Position numbers and translations under genes: made by a program. 64,000 nucleotides of DNA from Rhipicephalus microplus (taxonomy: Eukaryota > Arthropoda > Arachnida > Ixodida > Ixodidae), in contig NC_134701.1 of assembly GCF_043290135.1 (NCBI RefSeq), positions 3,009,501 to 3,073,500 of the forward strand, written 5' to 3'. Positions 12,347 through 27,100 of the stretch are shown piece by piece. The notes beneath the pieces are model-generated. The model saw nothing but the letters and a program-made list of their open reading frames with translations. It was not told the DNA's origin and ran no database searches. How positions within the stretch are numbered: the stretch's first letter is position 1; every line of letters begins with the position of its first letter.

Positions 12347-12833
12347 AACCTAACCTAACCTAACCTAACCTAACTTAACCTAACCTAACGTAACCTAACC
12401 TAACCTAACCTATTCTAACGTAACCTAACCTTACCTGACCTAACCTAACCTAACGTAACCTAACCTAACCTAACATAACCTAACGTAACCTAACCTAACC
12501 TAACCTAACCTAACGTAACCTAACGTAACCTAACCCAACCTAACCCAACCCAACCCAACCCAACAACACCCAACCCAACCTAACCTAACCTAACCTAACC
12601 TTACCTAACCTAACCAAATTATCCTTACCTAACCTAACCTAACCTAACGTAACCTAACCTAACCTAACCTAACGTAACCTAACCTAACCTAACGTAACCT
12701 AACCTAACCTAACCTAACCCAACCTAACCTAACCTAACCTAAACTAACCCAACTCAACCCAACCTAACCTAATCTAACCTAACCTAACCAAACCTAACCT
12801 AACCTAACCTAACCTAACCTAACCTAACCTAAC
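12347..12833 (+). repeat. Left-truncated long CCTAA array L4 (487 bp)
   Basis: It lacks roughly the first 170-200 bp of the standard long array and picks up the shared order just before AACTTAACC. It is joined directly to monomer 2 after CGCTACCT, missing the usual AGCTTAAAC. This is the one clear exception to the fixed left junction. The overlap CCTA at the joint could have served as microhomology. Confidence 0.85.
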
Positions 12834-15800
12834 GACGGTTGCAAGCGCTTTCACATTAAATATCGCAGTTCCCCACTTTTAATGGTGAAAAACACTGCAT
12901 CTCAGTAATTGACATTGTTTAATGCGGTTTTACGACGGTTCATATCTTAACCTAACCTAACATTCGCACTTGTATCTAAAAACGCTCTATTACACTGTTT
13001 TGTTCACAATTACGATACTTGCATAACCTCACAGTTTTTCACCAACTTATTGCAGTACAGAACGCTGTATCTCGCTAAATGACATTGTTCTTTAAAGTTT
13101 CACGATGCTTGCATGCGCTTTAACGAGAATATCACAATATAGCAGTTTCGCACTTGTAACGGTAGAACACGCAGTATTTGGCTTGTTCATGCCGTTTGTG
13201 TGCTTTCACAACATTTCACCTATCGCAGTTTAATACTCGCTATAAAACAACACTATCTCGTTAGATGACGTCGTTTTTGGTAGTTTCACGACGCTACCTA
13301 GCTTAAACTAACCTAACCTAACCTAACCTTCGCACTTCTATCGTTAGAAAACGTTTTACTCGCAACTTTACAATGTTTTCTACAAGATTACGACGGTTTC
13401 ATGCGCTTTCACATTAGATATCGTAGTTCCTGACTTGTAATGTTGAAAAACACTACATCTCACTAAGTGACATTGTTTAATGCGGTTTTACGACGGTTGA
13501 TATGTCAACCTAACCTAACATTCGCACTTGTATCTAAAGACGCTCAATTACATTGTTTCATTCACAATTACGATATTTGCTTGACCTCACAGTTTCTCAC
13601 CAACTTATTACAGTACAGAACGCTGTATCTCGCTAAATGACATCGTTTTTTAAGGTTTCACGATACTTGCATGCGCTTTACCGAGAATGTCACAACATAG
13701 CAGTTTCGCACTTGTAACGGTACAACACGCAATATTTGGCTTGTTCATGCCGTTTTGTGTGCTTTCACAACATTTTACCTATCGCAGTTTCGTACTCGCA
13801 ATAAAACAACACTATCTCGTTAGATGACGTCGTTTTTGGTGGTTTCACGACGCTACCTAGCTTAAACTAACATAACTCAACCTAACATAACCTTCGCACT
13901 TCTATCGTTCGAAAACGTTTTACTCGCTACTTTACATTGCTTTCTACAACATTACGACGGTTTCAAGCGCTTTCACATTAGATATCGCAGTTCCCAACTT
14001 GTAAAGGTGAAAAACACTGCATCTCACTAAGTGACATTGTTTAATGCGGTTTTAGCGCGGTTCATATCTTAACCTAACCTAACCTAACCTAACCTAACCC
14101 AACCTAACCTAACCTAACCTAACCAAACCTAACCTAACGTAACCTAACCTAACCTAACCTAACCTAACCTAACGACGTTTGCAAGCGCTTTCACATTAGA
14201 TATCGCAGTTCCCGACTTGTAATGGTGAAAAACACTGCATCTCACTAAGTGACATTGTTTAATGCGGTTTTACGACGGTTCATATCTTAACCTAACCTAA
14301 CCTTACCTAAACCAACCTAACCTAACCTATCCTAACCAAACCTTACCTAACATACCCTAACCTAACCTAACCTAACCTAACCAAACCTAACCTAACCTAA
14401 CCTAACGTAACCTAACCTAACCTAACCTAACCTAACCTAACCTAACGACGTTTGCAAGCGCTTTCACATTAGATATCGCAGTTCCCGACTTGTAATGGTG
14501 AAAATCACTGCATCTCACTAAGTGACATTGATTAATGCGGTTTTACGACGGTTAATATCTTAACCTAACCTAACATTCGCACTTGTATTAAAAAACGCTC
14601 TATTACACTGTTTCGTTCACAATTAGGATATTTGCATAACCTCACAGTTTTTCACCAACTTATTGCAGTACAGAACGCTGTATCTCGCTAAATGACATCG
14701 TTCTTTAAGGTTTCACGATACTTGCATGCGCTTTACCGAGAATGTCACAACATAGCAGTTTCGCACTTGTAACGGTACAACACGCAGTATTTGGCTTGTT
14801 CATGCCGTTTTGTGTGCTTTCACAACATTTTACCTATCGCAGTTTCGTACTCGCAATAAAACAACACTACCTCGTTAGATGACGTCGTTTTTTGTGGTTT
14901 CACGACGCTACCTAGCTTAAACTAACATAACTCAACCTAACATAACCTTCGCACTTCTATCGTTAGAAAACGTTTACTCGCTACTTTACATTGCTTTCTA
15001 CAACATTACGACGGTTTCAAGCGCTTTCACATTAGATATCGCAGTTCCCAATTTGTAAAGGTGAAAAACACTGCATCTCACTAAGTGACATTGTTTAATG
15101 CGGTTTTACGACGGTTGATATGTGAACCTAACCTAACATTCGCACTTGTATCTAAAGACGCTCAATTACACTGTTTCGTTCACAATTACGATATTTGCTT
15201 GACCTCACAGTTTCTCACCAACTTATTACAGTACAGAACGCTGTATCTCGCTAAAGGACATCGTTCTTTAAGGTTTCATGATACTTGCATGCGCTTTACC
15301 GAGAATGTCACAACATAGCAGTTTCGCACTTGTAACGGTACAACACGCAGTATTTGGCTTGTTCATGCCGTTTTGTGTGCTTTCACAACATTTTACCTAT
15401 CGCAGTTTCGTACTCGCAATAAAACAACACTATCTCGTTAAATGACGTCGTTTTTGGTGGTTTCACGACGCTACCTAGCTTAAACTAACATAACTCAACC
15501 TAACATAACCTTCGCACTTCTATCGTTAGAAAACGTTTTACTCGCTACTTTACATTGCTTTCTACAACATTACGACGGTTTCAAGCGCTTTCACATTAGA
15601 TATCGCAGTTCTCAACTTGTAAAGGTGAAAAACACTGCATCTCACTAAGTGACATTGTTTAATGCGGTTTTATCGCGGTTCATATTTTAACCTAACCTGA
15701 CCTAACCTAACCTAACCCAACCTAACCTAACATAACCTAACCTAACCTAACCTAACCAAACCTAACCTAACCTAACCAAACCTTACCTAACATACCCTAA

Positions 15801-17124
15801 CCTAACCTAACCTAACCTAACCTAACCAAACCTAACCTAACCTAACCTAACGTAACCTAACCTAACCTAACCTAACCTAACCTAACGACGTTTTCAAGCG
15901 CTTTCACATTAGATATCGCAGTTCCCGACTTGTAATGGTGAAAATCACTGCATCTCACTAAGTGACATTGATTAATGCGGTTTTACGACGGTTCATATCT
16001 TAACCTAACCTAACATTCGTACTTGTATTGAAAAACGCTCTATTACACTGTTTCGTTCACAATTACGATATTTGCATAACCTCACAGTTTTTCACCAACT
16101 TATTGCAGTACAGAACGCTGTATCTCGCTAAATGACATTGTTCTTTAAGGTTTCACGATGCTTGCATGCGCTTTACCGAGAATATCACAATATAGCAGTT
16201 TCGCACTTGTAACGGTAGAACACGCAGTATTTGGCTTGTTCATGCCGTTTTGTGTGCTTTCACAACCTTTCACCTATCGCAGTTTAATACTCGCAATAAA
16301 ACAACACTATCTCGTTAGATGACGTCGTTTTTGGTAGTTTCACGACGCTACCTAGCTTAAACTAACCTAACCTAACCTAACCTTCGCACTTCTATCGTTA
16401 GAAAACGTTTTACTCGCAGCTTTACAATGTTTTCTACAAGATTACGACGGTTTCATGCGCTTTCACATTAGATATCGTAGTTCCCGACTTGTAATGTTGA
16501 AAAACACTACATCTCACTAAGTGACATTGTTTAATGCGGTTTTACGACGGTTGATTTGTGAACCTAACCTAACATTCGCACTTGTATCTAAAGACGCTCA
16601 ATTACACTGTTTCGTTCACAATTACGATATTTGCTTGACCTCACAGTTTCTCACCAACTTATTACAGTACAGAACGCTGTATCTCGCTAAAGGACATCGT
16701 TCTTTAAGGTTTCACGATACTTGCATGCGCTTTACCGAGAATGTCACAACTTAGCAGTTTCGCACTTGTAACGGTACAACACGCAGTATTTGGCTTGTTC
16801 ATGCCGTTTTGTGTGCTTTCACAACATCTCACCTATCGCAGTTTCGTACTCGCAATAAAACAACACTATCTCGTTAAATGACGTCGTTTTTGGTGGTTTC
16901 ACGACGCTACCTAGCTTAAACTAACATAACTCAACCTAACATAACCTTCGCACTTATATCGTTAGAAAACGTTTTACTCGCTACTTTACATTGCTTTCTA
17001 CAACATTATGACGGTTTCAAGCGCTTTCACATTAGATATCACAGTTCCCAACTTGTAAAGGTGAAAAACACTGCATCTCACTAAGTGACATTGTTTAATG
17101 CGGTTTTACGACGGTTCATACCTT
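12834..17124 (+). repeat. Satellite and short CCTAA runs between L4 and L5
   Basis: Satellite 12834-14070; CCTAA 14071-14173; half-monomer 14174-14288; CCTAA 14289-14446; satellite 14447-15688; CCTAA 15689-15886; satellite 15887-17124. The 198 bp run at 15689-15886 is a hybrid with an S3 head (a CCTGACC variant, then AACATAACC) and an S2 tail (AACATACCC). The same hybrid is found at 34810-35007 and 42322-42524. Two 77-codon open frames, near 15085 and 16521, span trimer junctions and are treated as chance frames. Confidence 0.88.
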
Positions 17125-17786
17125 AACCTAACGTAACCTAACCTAACCTAACCTTACCTAACCTAACCTAACCTAACCTAACCCAACCCAACCCAACCTA
17201 ACCTAACCTAACCTAAACTAACCTAACCCAACCTAACCTAACCTAACCTAACCTAACCCAACCTAACCCAACCCAACCCAACCTAACTTAACCTAAGCTA
17301 ACCTAACCTAAGCTAACCAAACCTAACCTAACCTAACTTAACCTAACCTAACGTAACCTAACCTAACCTAACCTATTCTAACGTAACCTAACCTTACCTG
17401 ACCTAACCTAACCTAACGTAACCTAACCTAACCTAACATAACCTAACGTAACCTAACCTAACCTAACCTAACCTAACGTAACCTAACCTAACCTAACCCA
17501 ACCTAACCCAACCCAACCCAACCCAACAACACCCAACCCAACCTAACCTAACCTAACCTAACCTTACCTAACCTAACCAAATTATCCTTACCTAACCTAA
17601 CCTAACCTAACGTAACCTAACCTAACCTAACGTAACCTAACCTAACCTAACGTAACCTAACCTAACCTAACCTAACCCAACCTAACCTAACCTAACCTAA
17701 ACTAACCCAACTCAACCCAACCTAACCTAATCTAACCTAACCTAACCTAACCTAACCAAACCTAACCTAACCTAACCTAACCTAAC
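17125..17786 (+). repeat. Long CCTAA array L5 (662 bp)
   Basis: It has the standard variant order and lies 12383 bp from L2, within a duplicated segment. The flanking satellite shares private variants with the L2 copy, including TTAGAGAACG. Confidence 0.95.
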
Positions 17787-19229
17787 GACGGTTGCAAGCG
17801 CTTTCACATTAAATATCGCAGTTCCCCACTTTTAATGGTGAAAAACACTGCATCTCAGTAATTGACATTGTTTAATGCGGTTTTACGACGGTTCATATCT
17901 TAACCTAACCTAACATTCGCACTTGTATCTTAAAACGCTCTATTACACTGTTTTGTTCACAATTACGATACTTGCATAACCTCACAGTTTTTCACCAACT
18001 TATTGCTGTACAGAACGCTGTATCTCGCTAAATGACATTGTTCTTTAAGGTTTCACGATGCTTGCATGCGCTTTAACGAGAATATCACAATATAGCAGTT
18101 TCGCACTTGTAACGGTAGAACACACAGTATTTGGCTTGTTCATGCCGTTTTGTGTGCTTTCACAACATGTCACCTATCGCAGTTTAATACTCGCTATAAA
18201 ACAACACTATCTCGTTAGATGACGTCGTTTTTGGTAGTTTCACGACGCTACCTAGCTTAAACTAACCTAACCTAACCTTCGCACTTCTATCGTTAGAAAA
18301 CGTTTTACTCGCAACTTTACAATGTTTTCTACAAGATTACGACGGTTTCATGCGCTTTCACATTAGATATCGTAGTTCCTGACTTGTAATGTTGAAAAAC
18401 ACTACATCTCACTAAGTGACATTGTTTAATGCGGTTTTACGACGGTTGATATGTCAACCTAACCTAACATTCGCACTTGTATCTAAAGACGCTCAATTAC
18501 ATTGTTTCATTCACAATTACGATATTTACTTGACCTCACAGTTTCTCACCAACTTATTACAGTACAGAACGCTGTATCTCGCTAAATGACATCGTTCTTT
18601 AAGGTTTCACGATACTTGCATGCGCTTTACCGAGAATGTCACAACATAGCAGTTTCGCACTTGTAACGGTACAACACGCAGTATTTGGCTTGTTCATGCC
18701 GTTTTGTGTGCTTTCACATTTTACCTATCGCAGTTTCGTACTCGCAATAAAACAACACTATCTCGTTAGATGACGTCGTTTTTGGTGGTTTCACGACGCT
18801 ACCTAGCTTAAACTAACATAACTCAACCTAACATAACCTTCGCACTTCTATCGTTAGAGAACGTTTTACTCGCTACTTTACATTGCTTTCTACAACATTA
18901 CGACGGTTTCAAGCGCTTTCACATTAGATATCGCAGTTCCCAACTTGTAAAGGTGAAAAACACTGCATCTCACTAAGTGACATTGTTTAATGCGGTTTTA
19001 GCGCGGTTCATATCTTAACCTAACCTAACCTAACCTAACCTAACCCAACCTAACCTAACCTAACCTAACCAAACCTAACCTAACGTAACCTAACCTAACC
19101 TAACCTAACCTAACGACGTTTGCAAGCGCTTTCACATTAGATATCGCAGTTCCCGACTTGTAATGGTGAAAAACACTGCATCTCACTAAGTGACATTGTT
19201 TAATGCGGTTTTACGACGGTTCATATCTT
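17787..19229 (+). repeat. Satellite and short CCTAA run after L5
   Basis: Satellite 17787-19016 (class L half-monomer and two trimers), CCTAA 19017-19114 and half-monomer 19115-19229. The block tracks 5407-6855 in order and in private variants, such as the shortened TTTCACATTTTACC near 18714, which matches 6335. Confidence 0.9.
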
Positions 19230-19966
19230 AACCTAACCTAACCTTACCTAAACCAACCTAACCTAACCTAACCTAACCTAACCAAACCTTACCTAACATA
19301 CCCTAACCTAACCTAACCTAACCTAACCTAACCTAACCTTACCTAACCTAACCTAACCTAACCTAACCCAACCCAACCCAACCTAACCTAACCTAACCTA
19401 AACTAACCTAACCCAACCTAACCTAACCTAACCTAACGTAACCCAACCTAACCCAACCCAACCCAACCTAACCTAACCTAAGCTAACCTAACCTAAGCTA
19501 ACCAAACCTAACCTAACCTAACTTAACCTAACCTAACGTAACCTAACCTAACCTAACCTATTCTAACGTAACCTAACCTTACCTGACCTAACCTAACCTA
19601 ACGTAACCTAACCTAACCTAACATAACCTAACGTAACCTAACCTAACCTAACCTAACCTAACGTAACCTAACCTAACCTAACCCAACCCAACCCAACCCA
19701 ACCCAACCCAACAACACCCAACCCAACCTAACCTAACCTAACCTAACCTTACCTAACCTAACCAAATTATCCTTACCTAACCTAACCTAACCTAACGTAA
19801 CCTAACCTAACATAACCTAACGTAACCTAACCTAACCTAACCTAACCCAACCTAACCTAACCTAACCTAAACTAACCCAACTCAACCCAACCTAACCTAA
19901 TCTAACCTAACCTAACCAAACCTAACCTAACCTAACCTAACCTAACCTAACCTAACCTAACCTAAC
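19230..19966 (+). repeat. Fused CCTAA array L6 (737 bp)
   Basis: The first about 75 bp match the head of an S2 short run (CCTTACC, AAACCAACC, AACATACCC). The remainder, from about 19305, matches long array L1 in full, including its CGTAACCC variant and its AACATAACC spacing. No half-monomer separates them. This is a recombination joint inside CCTAA, with the 12.38 kb duplicate on its left and an L1-like copy at an offset of 18906 on its right. Confidence 0.85.
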
Positions 19967-22900
19967 GACGGTTGCAAGCGCTTTCACATTAAATATCGCA
20001 GTTCCCCACTTTTAATGGTGAAAAACACTGCATCTCAGTAATTGACATTGTTTAATGCGGTTTTACGACGGTTCATATCTTAAACTAACCTAAATTTCGC
20101 ACTTGTATCTAAAAACGCTCTATTACACTGTTTTGTTCACAATTACGATTCTTGCATAACCTCACAGTTTTTCACCAACTTATTGCAGTACAGAACGCTG
20201 TATCTCGCTAAATGACATTGTTCTTTAAGGTTTCACGATGCTTGCATGCGCTTTAACGAGAATATCACAATATAGCAGTTTCGCACTTGTAACGGTAGAA
20301 CACGCAGTATTTGGCTTGTTCATGCCGTTTTGTGTGCTTTCAGATCATTTCACCTATCGCAGTTTCGTACACGCAATAAAACATCACTATCTCGTTAGAT
20401 GACGTCGTTTTTGGTGGTTTCACGACGCTACCCAGCTTAAACTAACATAACTCAACCTAACATAACCTTCGCACTTCTATCGTTAGAAAACGTTTTACTC
20501 GCTACTTTACATTGCTTTCTACAACATTACGACGGTTTCAAGCGCTTTCACATTAGATATCGCAGTTCCCAACTTGTAAAGGTGAAAAACACTGCATCTC
20601 ACTAAGTGACATTGTTTAATGCGGTTTTAGCGCGGTTCATATCTTAACCTAACCTAACCTAACCTAACCTAACCTAACCCAACCTAACCTAACCTAACCT
20701 AACCTAACCAAACCTAACCTAACGTAACCTAACCTAACCTAACCTAACCTAACCTAACGACGTTTGCAAGCGCTTTCACATTAGATATCGCAGTTCCCGA
20801 CTTGTAATGGTGAAAAACACTGCATCTCACTAAGTGACATTGTTTAATGCGGTTTTACGACGGTTCATATCTTAACCTAACCTAACCTTACCTAAACCAA
20901 CCTAACCTAACCTAACCTAACCAAACCTTACCTAACATACCCTAACCTAACCTAACCAAACCTAACCTAACCTAACCTAACCTAACCTAACCTAACCTAA
21001 CCTAACCTAACCTAACGACGTTTGCAAGCGCTTTCACATTAGATATCGCAGTTCCCGACTTGTAATGGTGAAAAACACTGCATCTCACTAAGTGACATTG
21101 ATTAATGCGGTTTTACGACGGTTCATATCTTAACCTAACCTAACATTCGCACTTGTATTAAAAAACGCTCTATTACACTGTTTCGTTCACAATTAGGATA
21201 TTTGCATAACCTCACAGTTTTTCACCAACTTATTGCAGTACAGAACGCTGTATCTCGCTAAATGACATCGTTCTTTAAGGTTTCACGATACTTGCATGCG
21301 TTTTACCGAGAATGTCACAACATAGCAGTTTCGCACTTGTAACGGTACAACACGCAGTATTTGGCTTGTTCATGCCGTTTTGTGTGCTTTCACAACATTT
21401 TACCTATCGCAGTTTCGTACTCGCAATAAAACAACACTATCTCGTTAGATGACGTCGTTTTTTGTGGTTTCACGACGCTACCTAGCTTAAAATAACATAA
21501 CTCAACCTAACATAACCTTCGCACTTCTATCGTTAGAAAACGTTTTACTCGCTACTTGCTTTCTACAACATTACGACGGTTTCAAGCGCTTTCACATTAG
21601 ATATCGCAGTTCCCAACTTGCAAAAGTGAAAAACACTGCATCTCACTAAGTGACATTGTTTAATGCGGTTTTACGACGGTTCATACCTTAACCTAACGTA
21701 ACCTAACCTAACCTAACCCAACCTAACATAACATAACCTAACCTAACCTAACCAAACCTAACCTAACGTAACCTAACCTAACCTAACCTAACCGAACGAC
21801 GTTTGCAAGCGCTTTCACATTAGATATCGCAGTTTCCGACTTGTAATGGTGAAAAACACTGCATCTCACTAAGTGACATTGTTTAATGCGGTTTTACGAC
21901 GGTTCATATCTTAACCTAACCTAACATTCGTACTTGTATTGAAAAACGCTCTATTACAATGTTTCGTTCACAATTACGATATTTGCATAACCTCACAGTT
22001 TTTCACCAACTTATTGCAGTACAGAACGCTGTATCTCGCTAAATGACATTGTTCTTTAAGGTTTCACGATGCTTGCATGCGCTTTAACGAGAATATCACA
22101 ATATAGCAGTTTCGTACTTGTAACGGTAGAACACGCAGTATTTGGCTTGTTCATGCCGTTTTGTGTGCTTTCACAACATTTTACCTATCGCAGTTTCGTA
22201 CTCGCAATAAAACAACACTATCTCGTTAGATGACGTCGTTTTTGGTGGTTTCACGACGCTACCTAGCTTAAACTAACATAACTCAACCTAACATAACCTT
22301 CGCACTTCTATCGTTAGAAAACGTTTTACTCGCTACTTTACATTGCTTTCTACAACATTACGACGGTTTCAAGTGCTTTCACATTAGATATCGCAGTTCC
22401 CAACTCTTAAAGGTGAAAAACACTGCATCTCACTAAGTGACATTGTTTAATGCGGTTTTAGCGCGGTTCATATCTTAACCTAACCTAACCTAACCTAACC
22501 TAACCTAACCCAACCTAACCTAACCTAACCTAACCAAACCTAACCTAACGTAACCTAACCTAACCTAACCTAACCTAACCTAACGACGTTTGCAAGCGCT
22601 TTCACATTAGATATCGCAGTTCCCGACTTGTAATGGTGAAAAACACTGCATCTCACTAAGTGACATTGTTTAATGCGGATTTACGACGGTTCATATCTTA
22701 ACCTAACCTAACCTTACCTAAACCAACCTAACCTAACCTAACCTAATCAAACCTTACCTAACATACCCTAACCTAACCTAACCTAACGTAACCTAACCTA
22801 ACCTAACCTAACCTAACCTAACGACGTTTGCAAGCGCTTTCACATTAGATATCGCAGTTCCCGACTTGTAATGGTGAAAAACACTGCATCTCACTAAGTG

Positions 22901-23501
22901 ACATTGATTAATGCGGTTTTACGACGGTTCATATCTTAACCTAACCTAACATTCGCACTTGTATTAAAAAACGCTCTATTACACTGTTTCGTTCACAATT
23001 AGGATATTTGCATAACCTCACAGTTTTTCACCAACTTATTGCAGTACAGAACGCTGTATCTCGCTAAATGACATCGTTCTTTAAGGTTTCACGATGCTTG
23101 CATGCGCTTTAACGAGAATATCACAACATAGCAGTTTCGCACTTGTAACGGTACAACACGCAGTATTTGGCTTGTTCGTGCCGTTTTGTGTGCTTTCACA
23201 ACATTTCACCTATCGCAGTTTCGTACTCGCAATAAAACAACACTATCTCGTTAGATGACGTTGTTTTTGGTAGTTTCACGACGCTACCTAGCTTAAACTA
23301 ACATAACTCAACCTAACATGACCTTCGCACTTCTATCGTTAGAAAACGTTTTACTCGCTACTTTACATTGCTTTCTACAATATTACGACGGTTTCAAGCG
23401 CTTTCACATTAGATATCACAGTTCCCAACTTGTAAAGGTGAAAAACACTGCATCTCACTAAGTGACATTGTTTAATGCGGTTTTACGACGGTTCATACCT
23501 T
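19967..23501 (+). repeat. Satellite and short CCTAA runs between L6 and L7
   Basis: Satellite 19967-20645; CCTAA 20646-20758; half-monomer 20759-20873; CCTAA 20874-21016; satellite 21017-21689; CCTAA 21690-21797; satellite 21798-22476; CCTAA 22477-22584; half-monomer 22585-22699; CCTAA 22700-22822; satellite 22823-23501. The first satellite is one trimer short compared with 1061-2295, joined in register near 20350. An eight-base loss in monomer 3 is visible near 21555. A GCGGATTT variant near 22676 is shared with 38782, 46301 and 48689. Confidence 0.88.
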
Positions 23502-24158
23502 AACCTAACCTAACCTAACCTAACCTTACCTAACCTAACCTAACCTAACCCAACCCAACCCAACCTAACCTAACCTAACCTAACCTAAACTAACCTAACC
23601 TAACCCAACCTAACCTAACCTAACCTAACCCAACCTAACCCAACCCAACCCAACCTAACCTAACCTAAGCTAACCTAACCTAACCTAACCAAACATAACC
23701 TAACCTAACTTAACCTAACCTAACGTAACCTAACCTAACCTATTCTAACGTAACCTAACCTTACCTGACCTAACCTAACCTAACGTAACCTAACCTAACC
23801 TAACATAACCTAACGTAACCTAACCTAACCTAACCTAACGTAACCTAACCTAACCTAACCCAACCTAACCCAACCCAACCCAACCCAACAACACCCAACC
23901 CAACCTAACCTAACCTAACCTTACCTAACCTAACCAAATTATCCTTACCTAACCTAACCTAACCTAACGTAACCTAACCTAACCTAACCTAACGTAACCT
24001 AACCTAACCTAACGTAACCTAACCTAACCTAACCTAACCCAACCTAACCTAACCTAACCCAACTCAACCCAACCTAACCTAATCTAACCTAACCTAACCT
24101 AACCTAACCTAACCTAACCAAACCTAACCTAACCTAACCTAACCTAACCTAACCTAAC
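23502..24158 (+). repeat. Long CCTAA array L7 (657 bp)
   Basis: It has the standard variant order with small changes: the second AAGCTAACC is replaced by CCTAACC, and AAACTAACCC near the end is lost. These changes are mostly shared with L9, L11, L12, L14 and L15, marking them as a subfamily distinct from L1, L2, L5, L8 and L10. Confidence 0.92.
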
Positions 24159-27100
24159 GACGGTTGCAAGCGCTTTCACATTAAATATCGCAGTTCCCCA
24201 CTTTTAATGGTGAAAAACACTGCATTTCAGTAATTGGCATTGTTTAATGCGGTTTTACGACGGTTCATATCTTAACCTAACCTAACATTCGCACTTGTAT
24301 CTAAAGACGCTCAATTACACTGTTTCGTTCACAATTACGATATTTGCTTGACCTCACAGTTTCTCACCAACTTATTACAGTACAGAACGCTGTATCTCGC
24401 TAAATGACATTGTTCTTTAAGGTTTCACGATGCTTGCATGCGCTTTAACGAGAATATCACAATATAGCAGTTTCGCACTTGTAACGGTAGAACACGCAGT
24501 ATTTGGCTTGTTCATGCCGTTTTGTGTGCATTCACAACATTTCACCTATCGCAGTTTAATACTCGCAATAAAACAACACTATCTCGTTAGATGACGTCGT
24601 TTTTGGTGGTTTCACGACGCTACCTAGCTTAAACTAACATAACTCAACCTAACATAACCTTCGCACTTCTATCGTTAGAAAACGTTTTACTCGCTACTTT
24701 ACATTGCTTTCTACAACATTACGACGGTTTCAAGCGCTTTCACATTAGATATCGCAGTTCCCAACTTGTAAAGGTGAAAAACACTGCATCTCACTAAGTG
24801 ACATTGTTTAATGCGGTTTTACGACGGTTGATATGTCAACCTAACCTAACATTCGCACTTGTATCTAAAGACGCTCAATTACATTGTTTCATTCACAATT
24901 ACGATATTTGCTTGACCTCACAGTTTCTCACCAACTTATTACAGTACAGAACGCGGTATCTCGCTAAATGACATCGTTCTTTAAGGTTTCACGATACTTG
25001 CATGCGCTTTAACGAGAATGTCACAACATAGCAGTTTCGCACTTGTAACGGTAGAACACGCAGTATTTGGCTTGTTCATGCCGTTTTGTGTGCTTTCACA
25101 ACATTTTACCTATCGCAGTTTCGTACTCGCAATAAAACAACACTATCTCGTTAGATGACGTCGTTTTTGGTGGTTTCACGACGCTACCTAGCTTAAACTA
25201 ACATAACTCAACCTAACATAACCTTCGCACTTCTATCGTTATAAAACGTTTTACTCGCTACTTTACATTGCTTTCTACAACATTACGACGGTTTGAAGTG
25301 CTTTCACATTAGATATCGCAGTTCCCAACTTGTAAAGGTGAAAAACACTGCATCTCACTAAGTGACATTGTTTAATGCGGTTTTAGCGCGGTTCATATCT
25401 TAACCTAACCTAACCTAACCTAACCTAACCCAACCTAACCTAACCTAACCTAACCAAACCTAACCTAACGTAACCTAACCTAACCTAACCTAACCTAACC
25501 TAACGACGTTTGCAAGCGCTTTCACATTAGATATCGCAGTTCCCGACTTGTAATGGTGAAAAACACTGCATCTCACTAAGTGACATTGTTTAATGCGGTT
25601 TTACGACGGTTCATATCTTAACCTAACCTAACCTTACCTAAACCAACCTAACCTAACCTAACCTAACCAAACCTTACCTAACATACCCTAACCTAACCTA
25701 ACCTAACCTAACCTAACCTAACCAAACCTAACCTAACCTAACCTAACCTAACCTAACCTAACCTAACCTAACCTAACGACGTTTGCAAGCGCTTTCACAT
25801 TAGATATCGCAGTTCCCAACTTGTAATGGTGAAAAACACTGCATCTCACTAAGTGACATTGATTAATGCGGTTTTACGACGGTTCATATCTTAACCTAAC
25901 CTAACATTGGTACTTGTATTGAAAAACGCTCTATTACACTGTTTCGTTCACAATTACGATATTTGCATAACCTCACAGTTTTTCACCAACTTATTGCAGT
26001 ACAGAACGCTGTATCTCGTTAAATGACATCGTTCTTTAAGGTTTCACGATACTTGCATGCGCTTTACCGAGAATGTCACAACATAGCAGTTTCGCACTTG
26101 TAACGGTACAACACGCAGTATTTGGCTTGTTCATGCCGTTTTGTGTGCTTTCACAACATTTTACCTATCGCAGTTTCGTACTCGCAATAAAACAACACCA
26201 TCTCGTTAGATGACGTCGTTTTTTGTGGTTTCACGACGCTACCTAGCTTAAACTAACATAACTCAACCTAACATAACCTTCGCACTTCTATCGTTAGAAA
26301 ACGTTTTACTCGCTACTTTACATTGCTTTCTACAACATTACGACGGTTTCAAGCGCTTTCACATTAGATATCGCAGTTCTCAACTTGTAAAGGTGAAAAA
26401 CACTGCATCTCACTAAGTGACATTGTTTAATGCGGTTTTATCGCGGTTCATATTTTAACCTAACCTAACCTAACCTAACCTAACCCAACCTAACCTAACA
26501 TAACCTAACCTAACCTAACCTAACCAAACCTAACCTAACGTAACCTAACCTAACCTAAGCTAACCTACCCTAACCTAACCTAACCTAACCTAACCTAACG
26601 ACGTTTGCAAGCGCTTTCACATTAGATATCGCAGTTCCCGACTTGTAATGGTGAAAAACACTGCATCTCACTAAGTGACATTGTTTAATGCGGTTTTACG
26701 ACGGTTCATATCTTAACCTAACCTAACATTCGTACTTGTATTGAAAAACGCTCTATTACACTGTTTCGTTCACAATTACGATATTTGCATAACCTCACAG
26801 TTTTTCACCAACTTATTGCAGTACAGAACGCTGTATCTCGCTAAATGACATTGTTCTTTAAGGTTTCACGATGCTTGCATGCGCTTTAACGAGAATATCA
26901 CAATATAGCAGTTTCGTACTTGTAACGGTAGAACACGCAGTATTTGGCTTGTTCATGCCGTTTTGTGTGCTTTCACAACATTTCACCTATCGCAGTTTAA
27001 TACTCGCAATAAAACAACACTATCTCGTTAGATGACGTCGTTTTTGGTAGTTTCATGACGCTACCTAGCTTAAACTAACCTAACCTAACCTAACCTTCGC

